Below, in pieces: positions 36,564-45,595 of a DNA stretch of 64,000 bases; the stretch's first letter is position 1, and each line of letters opens with the position of its first letter. This DNA comes from Microbacterium sp. SYP-A9085 (GTDB taxonomy: Bacteria > Actinomycetota > Actinomycetes > Actinomycetales > Microbacteriaceae). Both the position numbers and the translations under genes were made by a program. Below the pieces are notes generated by a model. It made no database searches, was not told the DNA's origin, and saw nothing but the letters and a program-made list of their open reading frames with translations. Where the stretch lies: positions 372,001-436,000 of the forward strand of contig NZ_WJII01000001.1 of NCBI RefSeq assembly GCF_009649635.1, in the 5' to 3' direction.

Positions 36564-37779
36564 GCGTTCCCTTCAGAGTTCGGTGTGGGCGATCCGCGAT
36601 GCGCGGATCGCGCTGGCCGCGCGCGCCGTGAGCACGGCCGGGACGTCGGTGACCTCGATCGCCGCGATCCTGCTCCTGCACGACGGCGGGGTGGGCGCGC
36701 TCGGCGTCGCGGCGTTCCTCGCCGTGCTCGTGATTCCGACGGTGGCGACGATCGGGATCGCCGGCCGGGTCGCCGACACGGTGGACTCGCGCGTCGTGCT
36801 CACCGTCACGGCGCTCGTGCAGGCGGCGGCGGTGTGCGCGCTCGGCTTCGCACCCGCGCCGGTCATGATCTTCGTCACCGGGGTGCTCATCGCCCTCGCG
36901 CAGGCGTTCGCGCAGCCGACATGGCAAGCCCTGGTCCCCCGCATCGTCGGCGAGGAGCGCATCGGGCAGGCCATCTCGTGGCAGCAGGGGCTCGCCGCGG
37001 TCGCCTCGCCGATCGGGGCGGGCCTCGGCGGGCTGCTGGTCGCGCTCGACGGCGTCGCCTGGGGGTTCTGGGCGGATGCCGCGACGTACGCGGCCCTGGC
37101 GGGCGCCGCCCTGCTGATCCGCACGCGCCGGCACGGCGGCGCGCACGCCGAGGCGGCGAGCACCTCGTGGACCGCCGGCATCCGGGTCGTCGCACACGAC
37201 CGCATCCTGGTGCCGCTGTTCGCGTCGATCCTCGTGTTCGTGGTGCTGGTTGAGGGGGTGAACCCGGTCGAGGTGTTCCTCGTCCGCGATGCGCTCGGCG
37301 CGTCGGACTGGCAGTACGGGCTCACCGAGTTCTTCGCCGGCGCGGGCGGCCTCATCGGCGCGGCGATAGCGGGCCGGATCGTGGGCAACACCGTGCGCGC
37401 CCGGGCGGCCACGGTCGGCTTCGGCCTGGCGGCGGCGGTGCTGGTGGGCATCGGCTTCGCGCCGGGGTACTGGGTCTACGCCGCCCTCATCACGCTGCTG
37501 GTCGCCGGGTTCGGCACCGGCAACGCGACGTTCGGCGCGCTGCTGACCTCGCGCACGCCGGAGGCGCAGCGCGGCCGCGTCTACGCCGCGCTGAACGGGC
37601 TCGCGCGCACGGCGTCGCTGCTGGCGCTCGGCCTCGGCGGCGTGGCGAACGCGCTGCTGGGCCCGCGGCCGACGTTCGTGGTGGCCGGGATCGCCGGCGC
37701 CGTGACCATGGTGGTCGCGGGATTCGCGGTCCTGCGCGCGCAGCGCGCCGAGGCATCCGCGCTCATCCCGGCCCCGTGA
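36559..37779 (+). CDS. MFS transporter, probable drug/metabolite exporter
   Basis: 406 residues with about 12 hydrophobic helices. It starts near VWAIRDARIALAARAVSTAG and shows the MFS motif around loop 2-3 as AGRVADTVDSRVVL. A second related loop appears at LIGAAIAGRIVGN, and helix-rich repeats run to the C-terminus. The organisation resembles MFS_3/MdtH-like exporters. GTG start, apparently leaderless. Divergent from an ArsR-like regulator, the standard layout for an inducible exporter. Substrate unknown. Confidence 0.88.
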   Translation: MKRSLQSSVWAIRDARIALAARAVSTAGTSVTSIAAILLLHDGGVGALGVAAFLAVLVIPTVATIGIAGRVADTVDSRVVLTVTALVQAAAVCALGFAPAPVMIFVTGVLIALAQAFAQPTWQALVPRIVGEERIGQAISWQQGLAAVASPIGAGLGGLLVALDGVAWGFWADAATYAALAGAALLIRTRRHGGAHAEAASTSWTAGIRVVAHDRILVPLFASILVFVVLVEGVNPVEVFLVRDALGASDWQYGLTEFFAGAGGLIGAAIAGRIVGNTVRARAATVGFGLAAAVLVGIGFAPGYWVYAALITLLVAGFGTGNATFGALLTSRTPEAQRGRVYAALNGLARTASLLALGLGGVANALLGPRPTFVVAGIAGAVTMVVAGFAVLRAQRAEASALIPAP

Positions 37780-37791
37780 GAGCGGGTCACC

Positions 37792-37877
37792 GGTTCACAT
37801 CGCAGGATGATGGGCACGGCCCGGCCCGGCACGCCGCCTGCGGGGGCGCCACGGACTGATATTCCTGCCAGATGAAC
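37792..37877. repeat. Inverted-repeat element, copy A, in convergent gap
   Basis: The gap 37780-37886 between the convergent MFS and enoyl-CoA hydratase genes begins with GGTTCACATCGCAGGA (37792-37807) and ends with TCCTGCCAGATGAAC (37863-37877). The second is nearly the reverse complement of the first. The interior is GC-rich with CACGCCG. A second copy with the same ends and nearly the same length is at 57412-57499. When transcribed it would fold into a long hairpin from either side, so it may act as a two-way terminator. Confidence 0.75.
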
Positions 37878-37886
37878 GGCGGCGGA

Positions 37887-38672
37887 TCACCGGTTCTCAA
37901 AGGAGGGGTCACGCTTCTCGCGGAACGCGGCCATGCCCTCCTTCTGGTCGTGCGTGTCGAACAGCGCGGCGAAGACGTGCTTCTCGAAGCGGAGTCCTTC
38001 GGCAAGCGTTGTCTCCATCGCGGCATCCAGCGCCGCCTTGGCCGCTAAGACACTGGGCAGCGACTTTGCGGCGATAGCGGCGGCGACCTTCCCGGCCTCC
38101 TCGAGCAGGTCGGCGGCCGGCACCACCCGCGAGACCAGGCCCGCGCGCTCGGCCTCGGCCGCGTCCATGAAGCGCCCGGTGAGCACGAGCTCGGCTGCTT
38201 TGTAGTAGCCGACCGCGCGGATCAGCCGCTGCGTGCCGCCCATGCCCGGGATGACGCCGAGGTTGATCTCGGGCTGCCCGAATTTCGCGGTGTCGGCGGC
38301 GAGAATGATGTCGCACATCATCGCGAGCTCGCAACCGCCGCCCAGCGCGTACCCGGCGACCGCGGCGATCACGGGGGTGCGCACGCCGGCGAAGTCCGCC
38401 CAGCCGCCGAAGTGGTCGCCCATGACCATGTCCAGCCCGGTCTTGGACTCCATCTCCTTGATGTCGGCGCCCGCCGCGAACGCACGCTCGGAGCCGGTCA
38501 CGACGATGGCGCCGATGCCCGGATCGGCGTCGAACGCGGTCGCGGCCGCCACGACATCCCGCATCACCTGCGCGTTCAGGGCGTTCAGGGCGTCCGGGCG
38601 GTTGACGGTGATCCAGCCGACGCGGCCGTGCGTGGAGGTCAGGATCGTGGCGTACTCGGTCATGGCTCCCAT
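37887..38672 (-). CDS. Enoyl-CoA hydratase
   Basis: 261-residue crotonase-fold enzyme. The oxyanion-hole segment [11 protein letters not shown] and the catalytic block [16 protein letters not shown] followed by [20 protein letters not shown] carry both glutamates expected of a true hydratase (EchA/ECHS1-like). ATG 38672 is preferred since GAGGG lies seven bases upstream; ATG 38663 is an alternative. It follows the acyl-CoA dehydrogenase by 10 bases, so the two likely act in sequence on the same acyl-CoA. Short-chain or branched-chain beta-oxidation is the likely role. Confidence 0.9.
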   Translation of the reverse strand: MGAMTEYATILTSTHGRVGWITVNRPDALNALNAQVMRDVVAAATAFDADPGIGAIVVTGSERAFAAGADIKEMESKTGLDMVMGDHFGGWADFAGVRTPVIAAVAGYALGGGCELAMMCDIILAADTAKFGQPEINLGVIPGMGGTQRLIRAVGYYKAAELVLTGRFMDAAEAERAGLVSRVVPAADLLEEAGKVAAAIAAKSLPSVLAAKAALDAAMETTLAEGLRFEKHVFAALFDTHDQKEGMAAFREKRDPSFENR

Positions 38673-38682
38673 CGTGTCACCC

Positions 38683-39822
38683 TCAGTCGTTCAGGACCGC
38701 GCGGCCGACGATGACCCGCATGATCTCGTTCGTGCCCTCGAGGATCTGGTGCACGCGCAGGTCGCGGACGACCTTCTCGATGCCGTAGTCCTGCAGGTAG
38801 CCGTAGCCGCCGTGCAGCTGCAGCGCCTCGTTCGCGACCGCGAAGCCGGCGTCGGTCGCGAACCGCTTCGCCATCGCGCACTGCACGGCGGCATCCGGTG
38901 CATCCTCGTCGACGGCGGCGGCGGCATCCCGCACCAGCGCGCGCGCCGCGGTGAGTTCGGTCGCCATGTCGGCCACCGCGAACATCACGGACTGCTTCTC
39001 TGCCAGCGGCTCGCCGAACGTGAAGCGCTCGTGCACGTACCGGACGGCCTGATCCAGCGCCCACTGCGCGCCGCCGAGCGAGCACGCCGCGATGTTCAGG
39101 CGTCCGCCGTTCAGGGCCTTCATCGCAATCTTGAAGCCCTGGCCCTCGCCGCCCAGCACCGCCGATGCCGGCACCCGCACCTCGTCGAGGATCACCTGGC
39201 GGGTGGGCTGCGCGTTCCAGCCCATCTTCTTCTCGTTCGCGCCGAACGACAGACCCGGCAGGCCGTTCTCGACGATGAAGGCGGTGATCCCGCGGGCGCC
39301 GGGCTCGCCGGTGCGCGCCATCACGACGTACACGGATGCCTCGCCGGCACCGGAGATGAACTGCTTGACGCCGGTGAGCACGTACTCGTCGCCGTCGCGG
39401 ATCGCGCTCGTGGTGAGGGCGGCGGCATCCGAACCCGCCCCCGGCTCGGTCAGGCAGTACCCGCCGAGGTCGCCCATCGTCACCAGGCGCGGCACCCATT
39501 CGCGCCGCTGCGCATCGGTGCCGTAGCAGTCGATCATCCACGCGACCATGTTGTGGATGCTGATGTACGCGGCGATGGAGGGGTCGCCCTTCGCGAGCTC
39601 CTCGAAGATGGCGACGGCCTCGCTGCGCCCGAGCCCGGCGCCGCCGACGTCCTCGCGGACGTAGATGCCGCCGAGGCCGACCTCGCCGGCGCGCGCGATC
39701 ACGTCGCGCGGGAAGTGCTTGGCCTGGTCCCACTCCTGGGCATGCGGGGCGAGCTCTGCCTCGGCGAAGTCCCGGACCGCCTCGAGGATCGCGTGTCGCT
39801 CTTCCGTCGTCGTCATGCTCAT
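38683..39822 (-). CDS. Acyl-CoA dehydrogenase, short/branched-chain type
   Basis: 379-residue FAD enzyme oxidising acyl-CoA to enoyl-CoA. Segments expected for the family: [12 protein letters not shown] (FAD/substrate loop), the middle beta domain [56 protein letters not shown] and the catalytic Glu in [12 protein letters not shown]. The sequence resembles isobutyryl-CoA or short-chain members. The frame is open farther upstream, but ATG 39822 (MSMTTTEE) fits the usual N-terminus. Electrons should go to EtfAB at 32.4-34.1 kb. First gene of a pair with the enoyl-CoA hydratase; the 129-base gap above it holds its promoter. Confidence 0.9.
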   Translation of the reverse strand: MSMTTTEERHAILEAVRDFAEAELAPHAQEWDQAKHFPRDVIARAGEVGLGGIYVREDVGGAGLGRSEAVAIFEELAKGDPSIAAYISIHNMVAWMIDCYGTDAQRREWVPRLVTMGDLGGYCLTEPGAGSDAAALTTSAIRDGDEYVLTGVKQFISGAGEASVYVVMARTGEPGARGITAFIVENGLPGLSFGANEKKMGWNAQPTRQVILDEVRVPASAVLGGEGQGFKIAMKALNGGRLNIAACSLGGAQWALDQAVRYVHERFTFGEPLAEKQSVMFAVADMATELTAARALVRDAAAAVDEDAPDAAVQCAMAKRFATDAGFAVANEALQLHGGYGYLQDYGIEKVVRDLRVHQILEGTNEIMRVIVGRAVLND

Positions 39823-39951
39823 GTCGAACCGCCTTCGATAACCCCCGCTGGACGTCATCGTGTGACGGCGAAGGGATGCCCGCGTTGGCATCATGCTCAT
39901 TTTACATGGACATCCGACTATCTGCACGGATGCCCGATAGGGCGGTGGGGG

Positions 39952-41121
39952 TCAGAGCCGCTCGATGATCGTGGCGTTGGCCATGCCGCCGCCCTCGCAC
40001 ATCGTCTGCAGGCCGTAGCGTGCGCCGCTGGCCTCCAGGTGGCCCACGAGCGTGCCCAGCAGCCGGGTGCCGCTCGACCCGAGCGCGTGGCCGAGGGCTA
40101 TCGCCCCGCCCCAGGGGTTGAGCCTTGCGGGATCGGCGTGCAGCTCGTGGGCCCAGGCCAGCGGAACCGAGGCGAAAGCCTCGTTCACCTCGTACGCGTC
40201 GATGGCGTCGATCGACATCCCGGCGCGGTCGAGCACGCGCCGGGTCGCCGGGATCGGGCCGGTGAGCATCATGATGGGGTCGTCGCCGACGACGGCGAAC
40301 GCGTGGAAGCGGGCCCGCGGCCGCAGCCCCAGCGCGGCGGCCTTCTGCTCGCTCATGATCAGCACGGCGGAGGCGCCGTCGGTCAGGGGGGAGGAGTTGC
40401 CCGCGGTGATCCGCCAGTCGAGGCCCGGGAAGCGGGCGGCGGTCTCGTCGGTGCGGAACGCCGGGTTCAGCCCGGAAAGGCCCGCGACGGTGGTGCCGGC
40501 GCGCACTGTCTCGTCGACGGCGAGGTCGACGCCGGGAACGCCGATCACCTGACTGTCGAACAGGCCCTGGGCCCAGGCATCCGCGGCCCGCCGGTGCGAC
40601 GCGGCGGCGTACGTGTCGAGATCGGTGCGGGACAGGCCCCAGTGCCCGGCGATCAGCTCGGCCGAGATCCCCTGGTTCACAAGGCCGTCGGGGTAGCGCT
40701 CCCGCAGTCCCTCCGAGGGCGCGCCGCCATGGGCGGAGGATCCCAGCGGCACGCGGCTCATCGACTCGACGCCCCCGGCGATCACTATGTCGTAGGCGCC
40801 CGCGATCACGCCCTGCGCGGCGAAGTGCGCGGCCTGCTGGCTGGATCCGCATTGGCGGTCGATCGTGGTGGCGGGCACCGTCTCGTCGAACCCGGCGGCC
40901 AGCACGGACTGCCGGGCGACGTTCATGCTCTGGTCGCCGACCTGGCTCACGCACCCCCAGATGACGTCGTCGATCTGGCCGGACTCCAGGCCGTTGCGCT
41001 CCAGCACGGTGCGCAGCACATGTGCCGACAGGTCGACGGGGTGCACGCCGCTGAGCGCGCCCCCGGGCTTGCCGCGCCCGACCGGGGTGCGCACGACGTC
41101 GACGATGACTGCGGTGTTCAT
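39952..41121 (-). CDS. Thiolase (acetyl-CoA C-acyltransferase)
   Basis: 389 residues. The nucleophilic Cys is in TIDRQCGSSQQAAHFAAQG (about residue 90), the His in NPWGGAIALGHALGSSGTR and the second Cys in QTMCEGGGMANA, so it is a degradative or biosynthetic thiolase with a full active site. AYEVNEAFASVPLAW is also conserved. It starts 33 bases after prpC, probably as the last gene of the prp operon. Role: thiolytic cleavage of 3-oxoacyl-CoA, supplying acetyl- or propionyl-CoA. Confidence 0.92.
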   Translation of the reverse strand: MNTAVIVDVVRTPVGRGKPGGALSGVHPVDLSAHVLRTVLERNGLESGQIDDVIWGCVSQVGDQSMNVARQSVLAAGFDETVPATTIDRQCGSSQQAAHFAAQGVIAGAYDIVIAGGVESMSRVPLGSSAHGGAPSEGLRERYPDGLVNQGISAELIAGHWGLSRTDLDTYAAASHRRAADAWAQGLFDSQVIGVPGVDLAVDETVRAGTTVAGLSGLNPAFRTDETAARFPGLDWRITAGNSSPLTDGASAVLIMSEQKAAALGLRPRARFHAFAVVGDDPIMMLTGPIPATRRVLDRAGMSIDAIDAYEVNEAFASVPLAWAHELHADPARLNPWGGAIALGHALGSSGTRLLGTLVGHLEASGARYGLQTMCEGGGMANATIIERL

Positions 41122-41154
41122 ACGCCCATCATCACCCCACGCGAGGCCGCCGGC

Positions 41155-42342
41155 TCAGCCGGCCGCCTCCTCCGGGCGGGACGCGACATCCACGGCGGCG
41201 GTGTCCGGCGCGTAGCCGTCGATGTGCCGCTCGTCCGGGCCGTTGTACGCCGACAGCGGCCGGATCAGGGCGTTGGATGCCTGCTGCTCCATGATGTGCG
41301 CGGTCCACCCGGTGATCCGGGCGGCCACGAACAGCGGGGTGAACGTGAGAGTGTCGAACCCGATCAGGTTGTACGCCGGGCCCGACGGGTAGTCCAGGTT
41401 CGGGTAGATGCCCTTGCGCGCGACGAACTCGGACTCCAGGGTCTCGTACAGCGCGAGCACCTCGGGCCGGTCGTAGTGCTCGACGAGGGTGTCCAGCGCC
41501 GCCTTCATCGTGGGCACGCGCGAGTCGCCGCGCTTGTAGACGCGGTGGCCGAACCCCATGATCTTGCGCTTGGCGGCGAGCGCATCATCCAGCCACGGCG
41601 CGACGTTGTCGGCCGACCCTATCTCGTCGAAGATGTGCAGGACGGCCTCGTTCGCCCCGCCGTGCAGGGGGCCCTTGAGGGCGCCGATCGCGGCGACGAC
41701 GGCGGAGTACAGGTCGCTGAGGGTCGAGGCCACGACGCGAGCGGTGAACGTGGACGCGTTGAACGAATGCTCGGCGTACAGGATCATCGAGCGGTTGAAA
41801 GCGTCGACGACAACCTCGTCCGCCTCTTCGCCGAACGTCATCCAGAGGAAGTTCGCGGCGTAGTCGAGGTCGTCGCGCGGGTCCACGGCATCCTGGCCCC
41901 GTCGACGGCGCTGCCCGTACGCGACGATCGCCGGCAGCCCGGCGTACAGCCGGATGCTGCGGTCGAGGTTCTCCTCGGGGGTCCCCACGGCGTCCAGGAC
42001 GTTGCCGATGCCGGAAAGCCCGGCGGCGCCGATGACGGATGCCGCGGTGCGCACCTCGTCCATCGGGTGCGCGTCCAGCGGCAGCAGGTCGATGACCCGC
42101 TTCACGTCGTCGGCCAGCGCGCGGTGCTTCCGTTCGGTGGCGCGCAGGTCGGCCAGTTGCTCGGCGTCGGGCAGCTCGCCGTGCCAGAGCAGGTACGCGA
42201 CGGCCTCGAACGGCTGCGTCGCGGCGAGCTCCTGGACCGGGTAGCCGCGGTACAGCAGCGAGTTCGTGTCGGGGTTGACCTTGCTGATCGCGGTGTAGTC
42301 CACCGTGACCCCGGCCAGCCCCTTCTTGATGTCGTCGGACAT
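41155..42342 (-). CDS. prpC: 2-Methylcitrate synthase
   Basis: 395-residue citrate-synthase fold enzyme condensing propionyl-CoA with oxaloacetate. The catalytic His residues lie in KGPLHGGANEAVLH and IMGFGHRVYKRGDSR, with Asp in YPNLDYPSGPAYN. The short length, KGLAGVTVDYTAISKV N-terminus and SLLYRGYPVQELA are typical of actinobacterial PrpC rather than housekeeping citrate synthase. AGGAGC precedes the ATG. The prpD-prpB neighbours confirm the methylcitrate role. Confidence 0.92.
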   Translation of the reverse strand: MSDDIKKGLAGVTVDYTAISKVNPDTNSLLYRGYPVQELAATQPFEAVAYLLWHGELPDAEQLADLRATERKHRALADDVKRVIDLLPLDAHPMDEVRTAASVIGAAGLSGIGNVLDAVGTPEENLDRSIRLYAGLPAIVAYGQRRRRGQDAVDPRDDLDYAANFLWMTFGEEADEVVVDAFNRSMILYAEHSFNASTFTARVVASTLSDLYSAVVAAIGALKGPLHGGANEAVLHIFDEIGSADNVAPWLDDALAAKRKIMGFGHRVYKRGDSRVPTMKAALDTLVEHYDRPEVLALYETLESEFVARKGIYPNLDYPSGPAYNLIGFDTLTFTPLFVAARITGWTAHIMEQQASNALIRPLSAYNGPDERHIDGYAPDTAAVDVASRPEEAAG

Positions 42343-42349
42343 GGTGCTC

Positions 42350-43249
42350 CTATCGGGAAACCTGGAAGTTGAACACGCCGTTGTCGAAGCGGTTGTACGC
42401 CTCGTAGTCCACCAGATCGTAGAGGTCGGCGCGATGCTGCATCTCATCGAGCCGCCCGGTGAGCTGCCCGTCCTCGATCAGGGTGTCCAGGGCCCGGCTC
42501 GCCGCCCCCATCGCCATGCGCAGCAGCGACACCGGCCAGATCACGATGTTCACCCCGACGCTGCGCAGCTGGTCCACCGAGAAGAGGTCGCTCTTGCCGA
42601 ACTCGGTCATGTTGGCCAGGATCGGCACGTCGACGGCCGCGCGCATGGCGGCGAACTCGTCGAGCGTGCGCATGGCCTCCGGGAAGATCGCGTCGGCACC
42701 GGCATCCACCAGCGCCTTCGCGCGGTCGGTGGCGGCATCCACTCCGTCGACCGCGCGGATGTCGGTGCGCGCCATGATCAGGAAGTTCGGGTCGCGGCGG
42801 GCGTCGGCCGCCGCGCGGATCCGTTTGACCGCGGTGTCCAGGTCGACGACCTGCTTGCCGTCCAGGTGCCCGCATCGCTTCGGGTTGACCTGGTCCTCGA
42901 TGTGGGTGCCGGCAAGTCCCGCGTCCTCGAGCGTCTGGATCGTGCGGGCGACGTTCATCGGCTCGCCGAACCCGGTGTCGGCGTCGATGATGGCGGGCAG
43001 CTCGGTCATCCGCGCTATCTGCGCGCCGCGGCCGGCGACCTCGGTGAGCGTCGTCAGGCCGATGTCGGGCAGGCCCAGGTCGGCCGAGAGCACGGCGCCG
43101 GAGACGTAGACGCCCTCGAACCCCTTGCGCTCGATGAGTCGGGCGCTGAGCGGGTTGAACGCGCCGGGAAAGCGCAACAGCTCACCGGAGGCGAGCCGCT
43201 CCCGGAGCCGCCGCCGCTTGTCGGCGGCCGGCGTGGTCGCGTACAACAT
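42350..43249 (-). CDS. prpB: Methylisocitrate lyase
   Basis: 299-residue member of the isocitrate lyase/PEP mutase family cleaving 2-methylisocitrate to pyruvate and succinate. The active-site signature KRCGH is present in DQVNPKRCGHLDGK, with LPAIIDADTGFGEPMNV upstream and the Mg-binding acidic residues intact. ATG 43249 overlaps the prpD stop by one base (TGATG). Seven bases separate it from prpC. Confidence 0.94.
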   Translation of the reverse strand: MLYATTPAADKRRRLRERLASGELLRFPGAFNPLSARLIERKGFEGVYVSGAVLSADLGLPDIGLTTLTEVAGRGAQIARMTELPAIIDADTGFGEPMNVARTIQTLEDAGLAGTHIEDQVNPKRCGHLDGKQVVDLDTAVKRIRAAADARRDPNFLIMARTDIRAVDGVDAATDRAKALVDAGADAIFPEAMRTLDEFAAMRAAVDVPILANMTEFGKSDLFSVDQLRSVGVNIVIWPVSLLRMAMGAASRALDTLIEDGQLTGRLDEMQHRADLYDLVDYEAYNRFDNGVFNFQVSR

Positions 43250-44775
43250 CAGAACAGCCCCTTGGGTGCCGGCGCGGTCGCGAGCACGCCGTGCTTGGCG
43301 ACGATGGTGAGCTGCCGCACCTCGTCGGCGGACAGCTCGGGCAGCCGCTGCGCGAGCTCGAGGAACCGCTCGATCTCCGCGGGCTCGAGCACCGGCTCTG
43401 CCAGCATCCGGAACTTGCGGATGTAGTCCTCGCGGGCAAAGGGCCGAGCGCCCAGCGGGTGGGCGTCGGCGACGGCGATCTCCTCCGTGAGCGTGCCGCC
43501 GTCCCCGAACGTGATCTCGACCCGGCCTCCGAACGCCTTCTCGGCCGGGTCCTCGGAGTGGTAGCGGCGCGTCCACTCCTCGTCCTCGGCGGTGGTGACC
43601 TTCTGCCAGAGCGCGACGGTGTCCTCACGTGCGGCGCGCTCGGGCAGGTAGGAGCCGACGTGGTCCCATGCGCCGTCCTGCAGCGCGACCGTGAAGATGT
43701 ACGGGATCGAGTGGTCCAGGGTCTCCCGGGATGCCGCGGGGTCGTACTTCTGCGGGTCGCCCGCGCCCGAGCCGATCACGTAGTGCGTGTGGTGGCTCGA
43801 GTGCAGCACGATCGACGTGACGTTGTCGGCCGTGAAAGCGTCGGGATGCTCGTTGTGCAGCCGGCGCGCGAGGTCGATCCAGGCCTGCGCCTGGTACTCG
43901 GCGGAGTGCTCCTTCGTGTATGAGTCGAGGATCGCCCGCTTGGCTTCGCCGGCGGCGGGCAGCGGCACGTCGTACGCGGCATCCGGTCCGTCCAGCAGCC
44001 ACGCGATGACGCCGTCCTCACCTTCATAGATGGGGCTCGGGCTGGTCTCGCCGCGCATCGCCCGGTCGACGGCTTCGACCGCCATCTTGCCGGCGAACGC
44101 GGGGGCGTGCGCCTTCCACGTGGAGATCTCGCCCTTGCGCGACTGACGGGTCGCGGTGGTGGTGTGCAGCGCCTGGCCGACGGCCTGGTAGATGGTGTCG
44201 GCGGGCAGCCCGAGGAGCGTGCCGATGCCGGCGGCCGCCGACGGACCGAGGTGGGCGACGTGGTCGATCTTGTGCTTGTGCAGGCTTATCGCGCGAGTGA
44301 GGTCGATCTGGATCTCATAACCGGTGGCGATGCCGCGGACCAGGGCCGCGCCGTCGCGGCCGGCGTGCTGGGCGACGGCGAGGATCGGCGGGATGTTGTC
44401 ACCGGGGTGCGAGTAGTCGGCGGCGAGGAACGTGTCATGGTAGTCGAGCTCGCGCACCGCGACGCCGTTGGCCCACGCCGCCCATTCCGGGCTGGTGTGC
44501 CGCTCGAGCGCGCAGCCGAACACAGTCGCCCCGCCGCCGGACACTGACACGGCGTGGTCGAGGGCCTGCTGGCGGGCCGCGCTCACCGGCGCGCGGGTGA
44601 GGGATGCCGCGGCGACGGCCGCGTTGTCGATGACGCGGTTGATGATCATGTCGACGACGTCGTCATCCACCGGGACCGGATCGGCGGCGACCTCGGCGAT
44701 CTTGTACGCGAGCTGCTCGGCGCGCGGCAGGTTCTCCTCGCTCGTGTGGACGCGGACGTGATGCGTGACGGTCAT
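43249..44775 (-). CDS. prpD: 2-Methylcitrate dehydratase
   Basis: 508-residue MmgE/PrpD-family dehydratase, cofactor-free, turning 2-methylcitrate into 2-methylaconitate. Characteristic segments are [22 protein letters not shown] (catalytic region), [33 protein letters not shown] and [18 protein letters not shown]. The gene overlaps prpR-like gntR as ATGA and prpB as TGATG, so the operon is tightly coupled. A separate aconitase for the next step is not in the operon. Confidence 0.93.
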   Translation of the reverse strand: MTVTHHVRVHTSEENLPRAEQLAYKIAEVAADPVPVDDDVVDMIINRVIDNAAVAAASLTRAPVSAARQQALDHAVSVSGGGATVFGCALERHTSPEWAAWANGVAVRELDYHDTFLAADYSHPGDNIPPILAVAQHAGRDGAALVRGIATGYEIQIDLTRAISLHKHKIDHVAHLGPSAAAGIGTLLGLPADTIYQAVGQALHTTTATRQSRKGEISTWKAHAPAFAGKMAVEAVDRAMRGETSPSPIYEGEDGVIAWLLDGPDAAYDVPLPAAGEAKRAILDSYTKEHSAEYQAQAWIDLARRLHNEHPDAFTADNVTSIVLHSSHHTHYVIGSGAGDPQKYDPAASRETLDHSIPYIFTVALQDGAWDHVGSYLPERAAREDTVALWQKVTTAEDEEWTRRYHSEDPAEKAFGGRVEITFGDGGTLTEEIAVADAHPLGARPFAREDYIRKFRMLAEPVLEPAEIERFLELAQRLPELSADEVRQLTIVAKHGVLATAPAPKGLF

Positions 44776-45431
44776 GCTGCTCCTTGGTCGGACGTGGCGT
44801 GCTCCTGCTCGAGCGAGAAGAGGATGCTCTCCAGCGCGTTGTGCAGATGCAGATGGGTCGCATGCGCGGCGCGTTCGCCGTCGCGGTCGGCTATTGCACG
44901 GGCTATCGCGTGGTGCTCGGCCACCGCGGCCGCCAGCCGTGCCGGGTTCTCCCGGGCGAGGCGCCGCACGCGCACGAGGTGCGTGCGGATGGTGCGCAGC
45001 GCGGCGGTGAGGTAGTCGTTGGCGGCGGAGGCGTCGACCTGGGCGTCGAAGCGCGCGAAGAGGTCGTCGTGGGTGGGTGCGGGATTGATGTCGTCCAGGC
45101 GCAGCCGGTCGAACCCGTCGGCGAGGGCGGCGAAGACGGCGGGGTCGCCGCGCTGGGCGGCCAGGCGCGCGGCGCTCTCCTCGAGCGCGCGACGCACCTC
45201 GAACAGGGCGCGGATGTCGGCGACGTCGATCTCGCTGACCACGGTGACCCGCGGCGACTGCTGCACGACGAGACCGTCGGCGGCCAGGCGCCCGAGCGCT
45301 TCGCGCAGCGGCGTCCGGCTCACTCCGAGCCGTGCGGCCTGCTCGACCTCGCCGATCACGGCGCCGGGCGCCAGCACGCCGGACTGGATCTCGTCCAGGA
45401 GGGTCCGGTACGCTCGGTCGCTCGCCCGCAT
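44772..45431 (-). CDS. GntR/FadR-family regulator of the methylcitrate operon
   Basis: 219 residues. N-terminal winged helix: [20 protein letters not shown], then [22 protein letters not shown] (recognition helix) and [15 protein letters not shown]. The C-terminal FCD domain is all-helical with metal/ligand His residues ([38 protein letters not shown]). ATG 45431 follows GAGGGGGTGGCG. First gene of the prp operon, with a GTGTATACAC palindrome 32 bases before the start, so it probably regulates itself and prpDBC. The inducer may be methylcitrate or propionyl-CoA. Confidence 0.9.
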   Translation of the reverse strand: MRASDRAYRTLLDEIQSGVLAPGAVIGEVEQAARLGVSRTPLREALGRLAADGLVVQQSPRVTVVSEIDVADIRALFEVRRALEESAARLAAQRGDPAVFAALADGFDRLRLDDINPAPTHDDLFARFDAQVDASAANDYLTAALRTIRTHLVRVRRLARENPARLAAAVAEHHAIARAIADRDGERAAHATHLHLHNALESILFSLEQEHATSDQGAA

Positions 45432-45462
45432 CGCCACCCCCTCGTTCACACGTTGAAGGCTA

Positions 45463-45472
45463 GTGTATACAC
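45463..45472. promoter_or_regulatory. GntR operator 1, upstream of the prp operon
   Basis: GTGTATACAC is a perfect 10-base palindrome centred on GTATAC, the type of site bound by FadR-subfamily GntR regulators. It sits just before the gntR start, where it could also overlap the -10 region. A second GTATAC-centred site lies 52 bases away. Confidence 0.65.
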
Positions 45473-45514
45473 AAGCGGTTCCCATCGCGACATCGGCGGG
45501 GTTGGTCGCAGGTA

Positions 45515-45524
45515 GCGTATACAT
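45515..45524. promoter_or_regulatory. GntR operator 2, between the prp operon and symporter gene
   Basis: GCGTATACAT shares the GTATAC core and flanks (TAG-N-GTATACA) with site 1. The centres are 52 bases apart, five helical turns, so dimers would sit on the same face of DNA. It may serve as an upstream co-operative site. Confidence 0.5.
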
Positions 45525-45540
45525 AGTCGGCGCACGCAAA

Positions 45541-45581
45541 GGGCGCGGCATCCGTCGTCGACGACTCGGGATGCCGCGCCC
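45541..45581 (-). terminator. Rho-independent terminator of the symporter gene
   Basis: GGGCGCGGCATCC (45541-45553) and GGATGCCGCGCCC (45569-45581) form a perfect 13-bp stem with a 15-base loop that is itself partly self-complementary. Read on the minus strand, it lies 15 bases after the symporter stop and is followed by TTT. It insulates the symporter transcript from the prp control region. Confidence 0.85.
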
Positions 45582-45595
45582 GGCGCGGATCGGGG

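Noticed and set aside
38233..42372. A 1,379-codon open frame on the plus strand
   Set aside because: It runs antisense through five recognised genes (enoyl-CoA hydratase to prpC) and has no recognisable domain. Long antisense frames are expected at this GC content.
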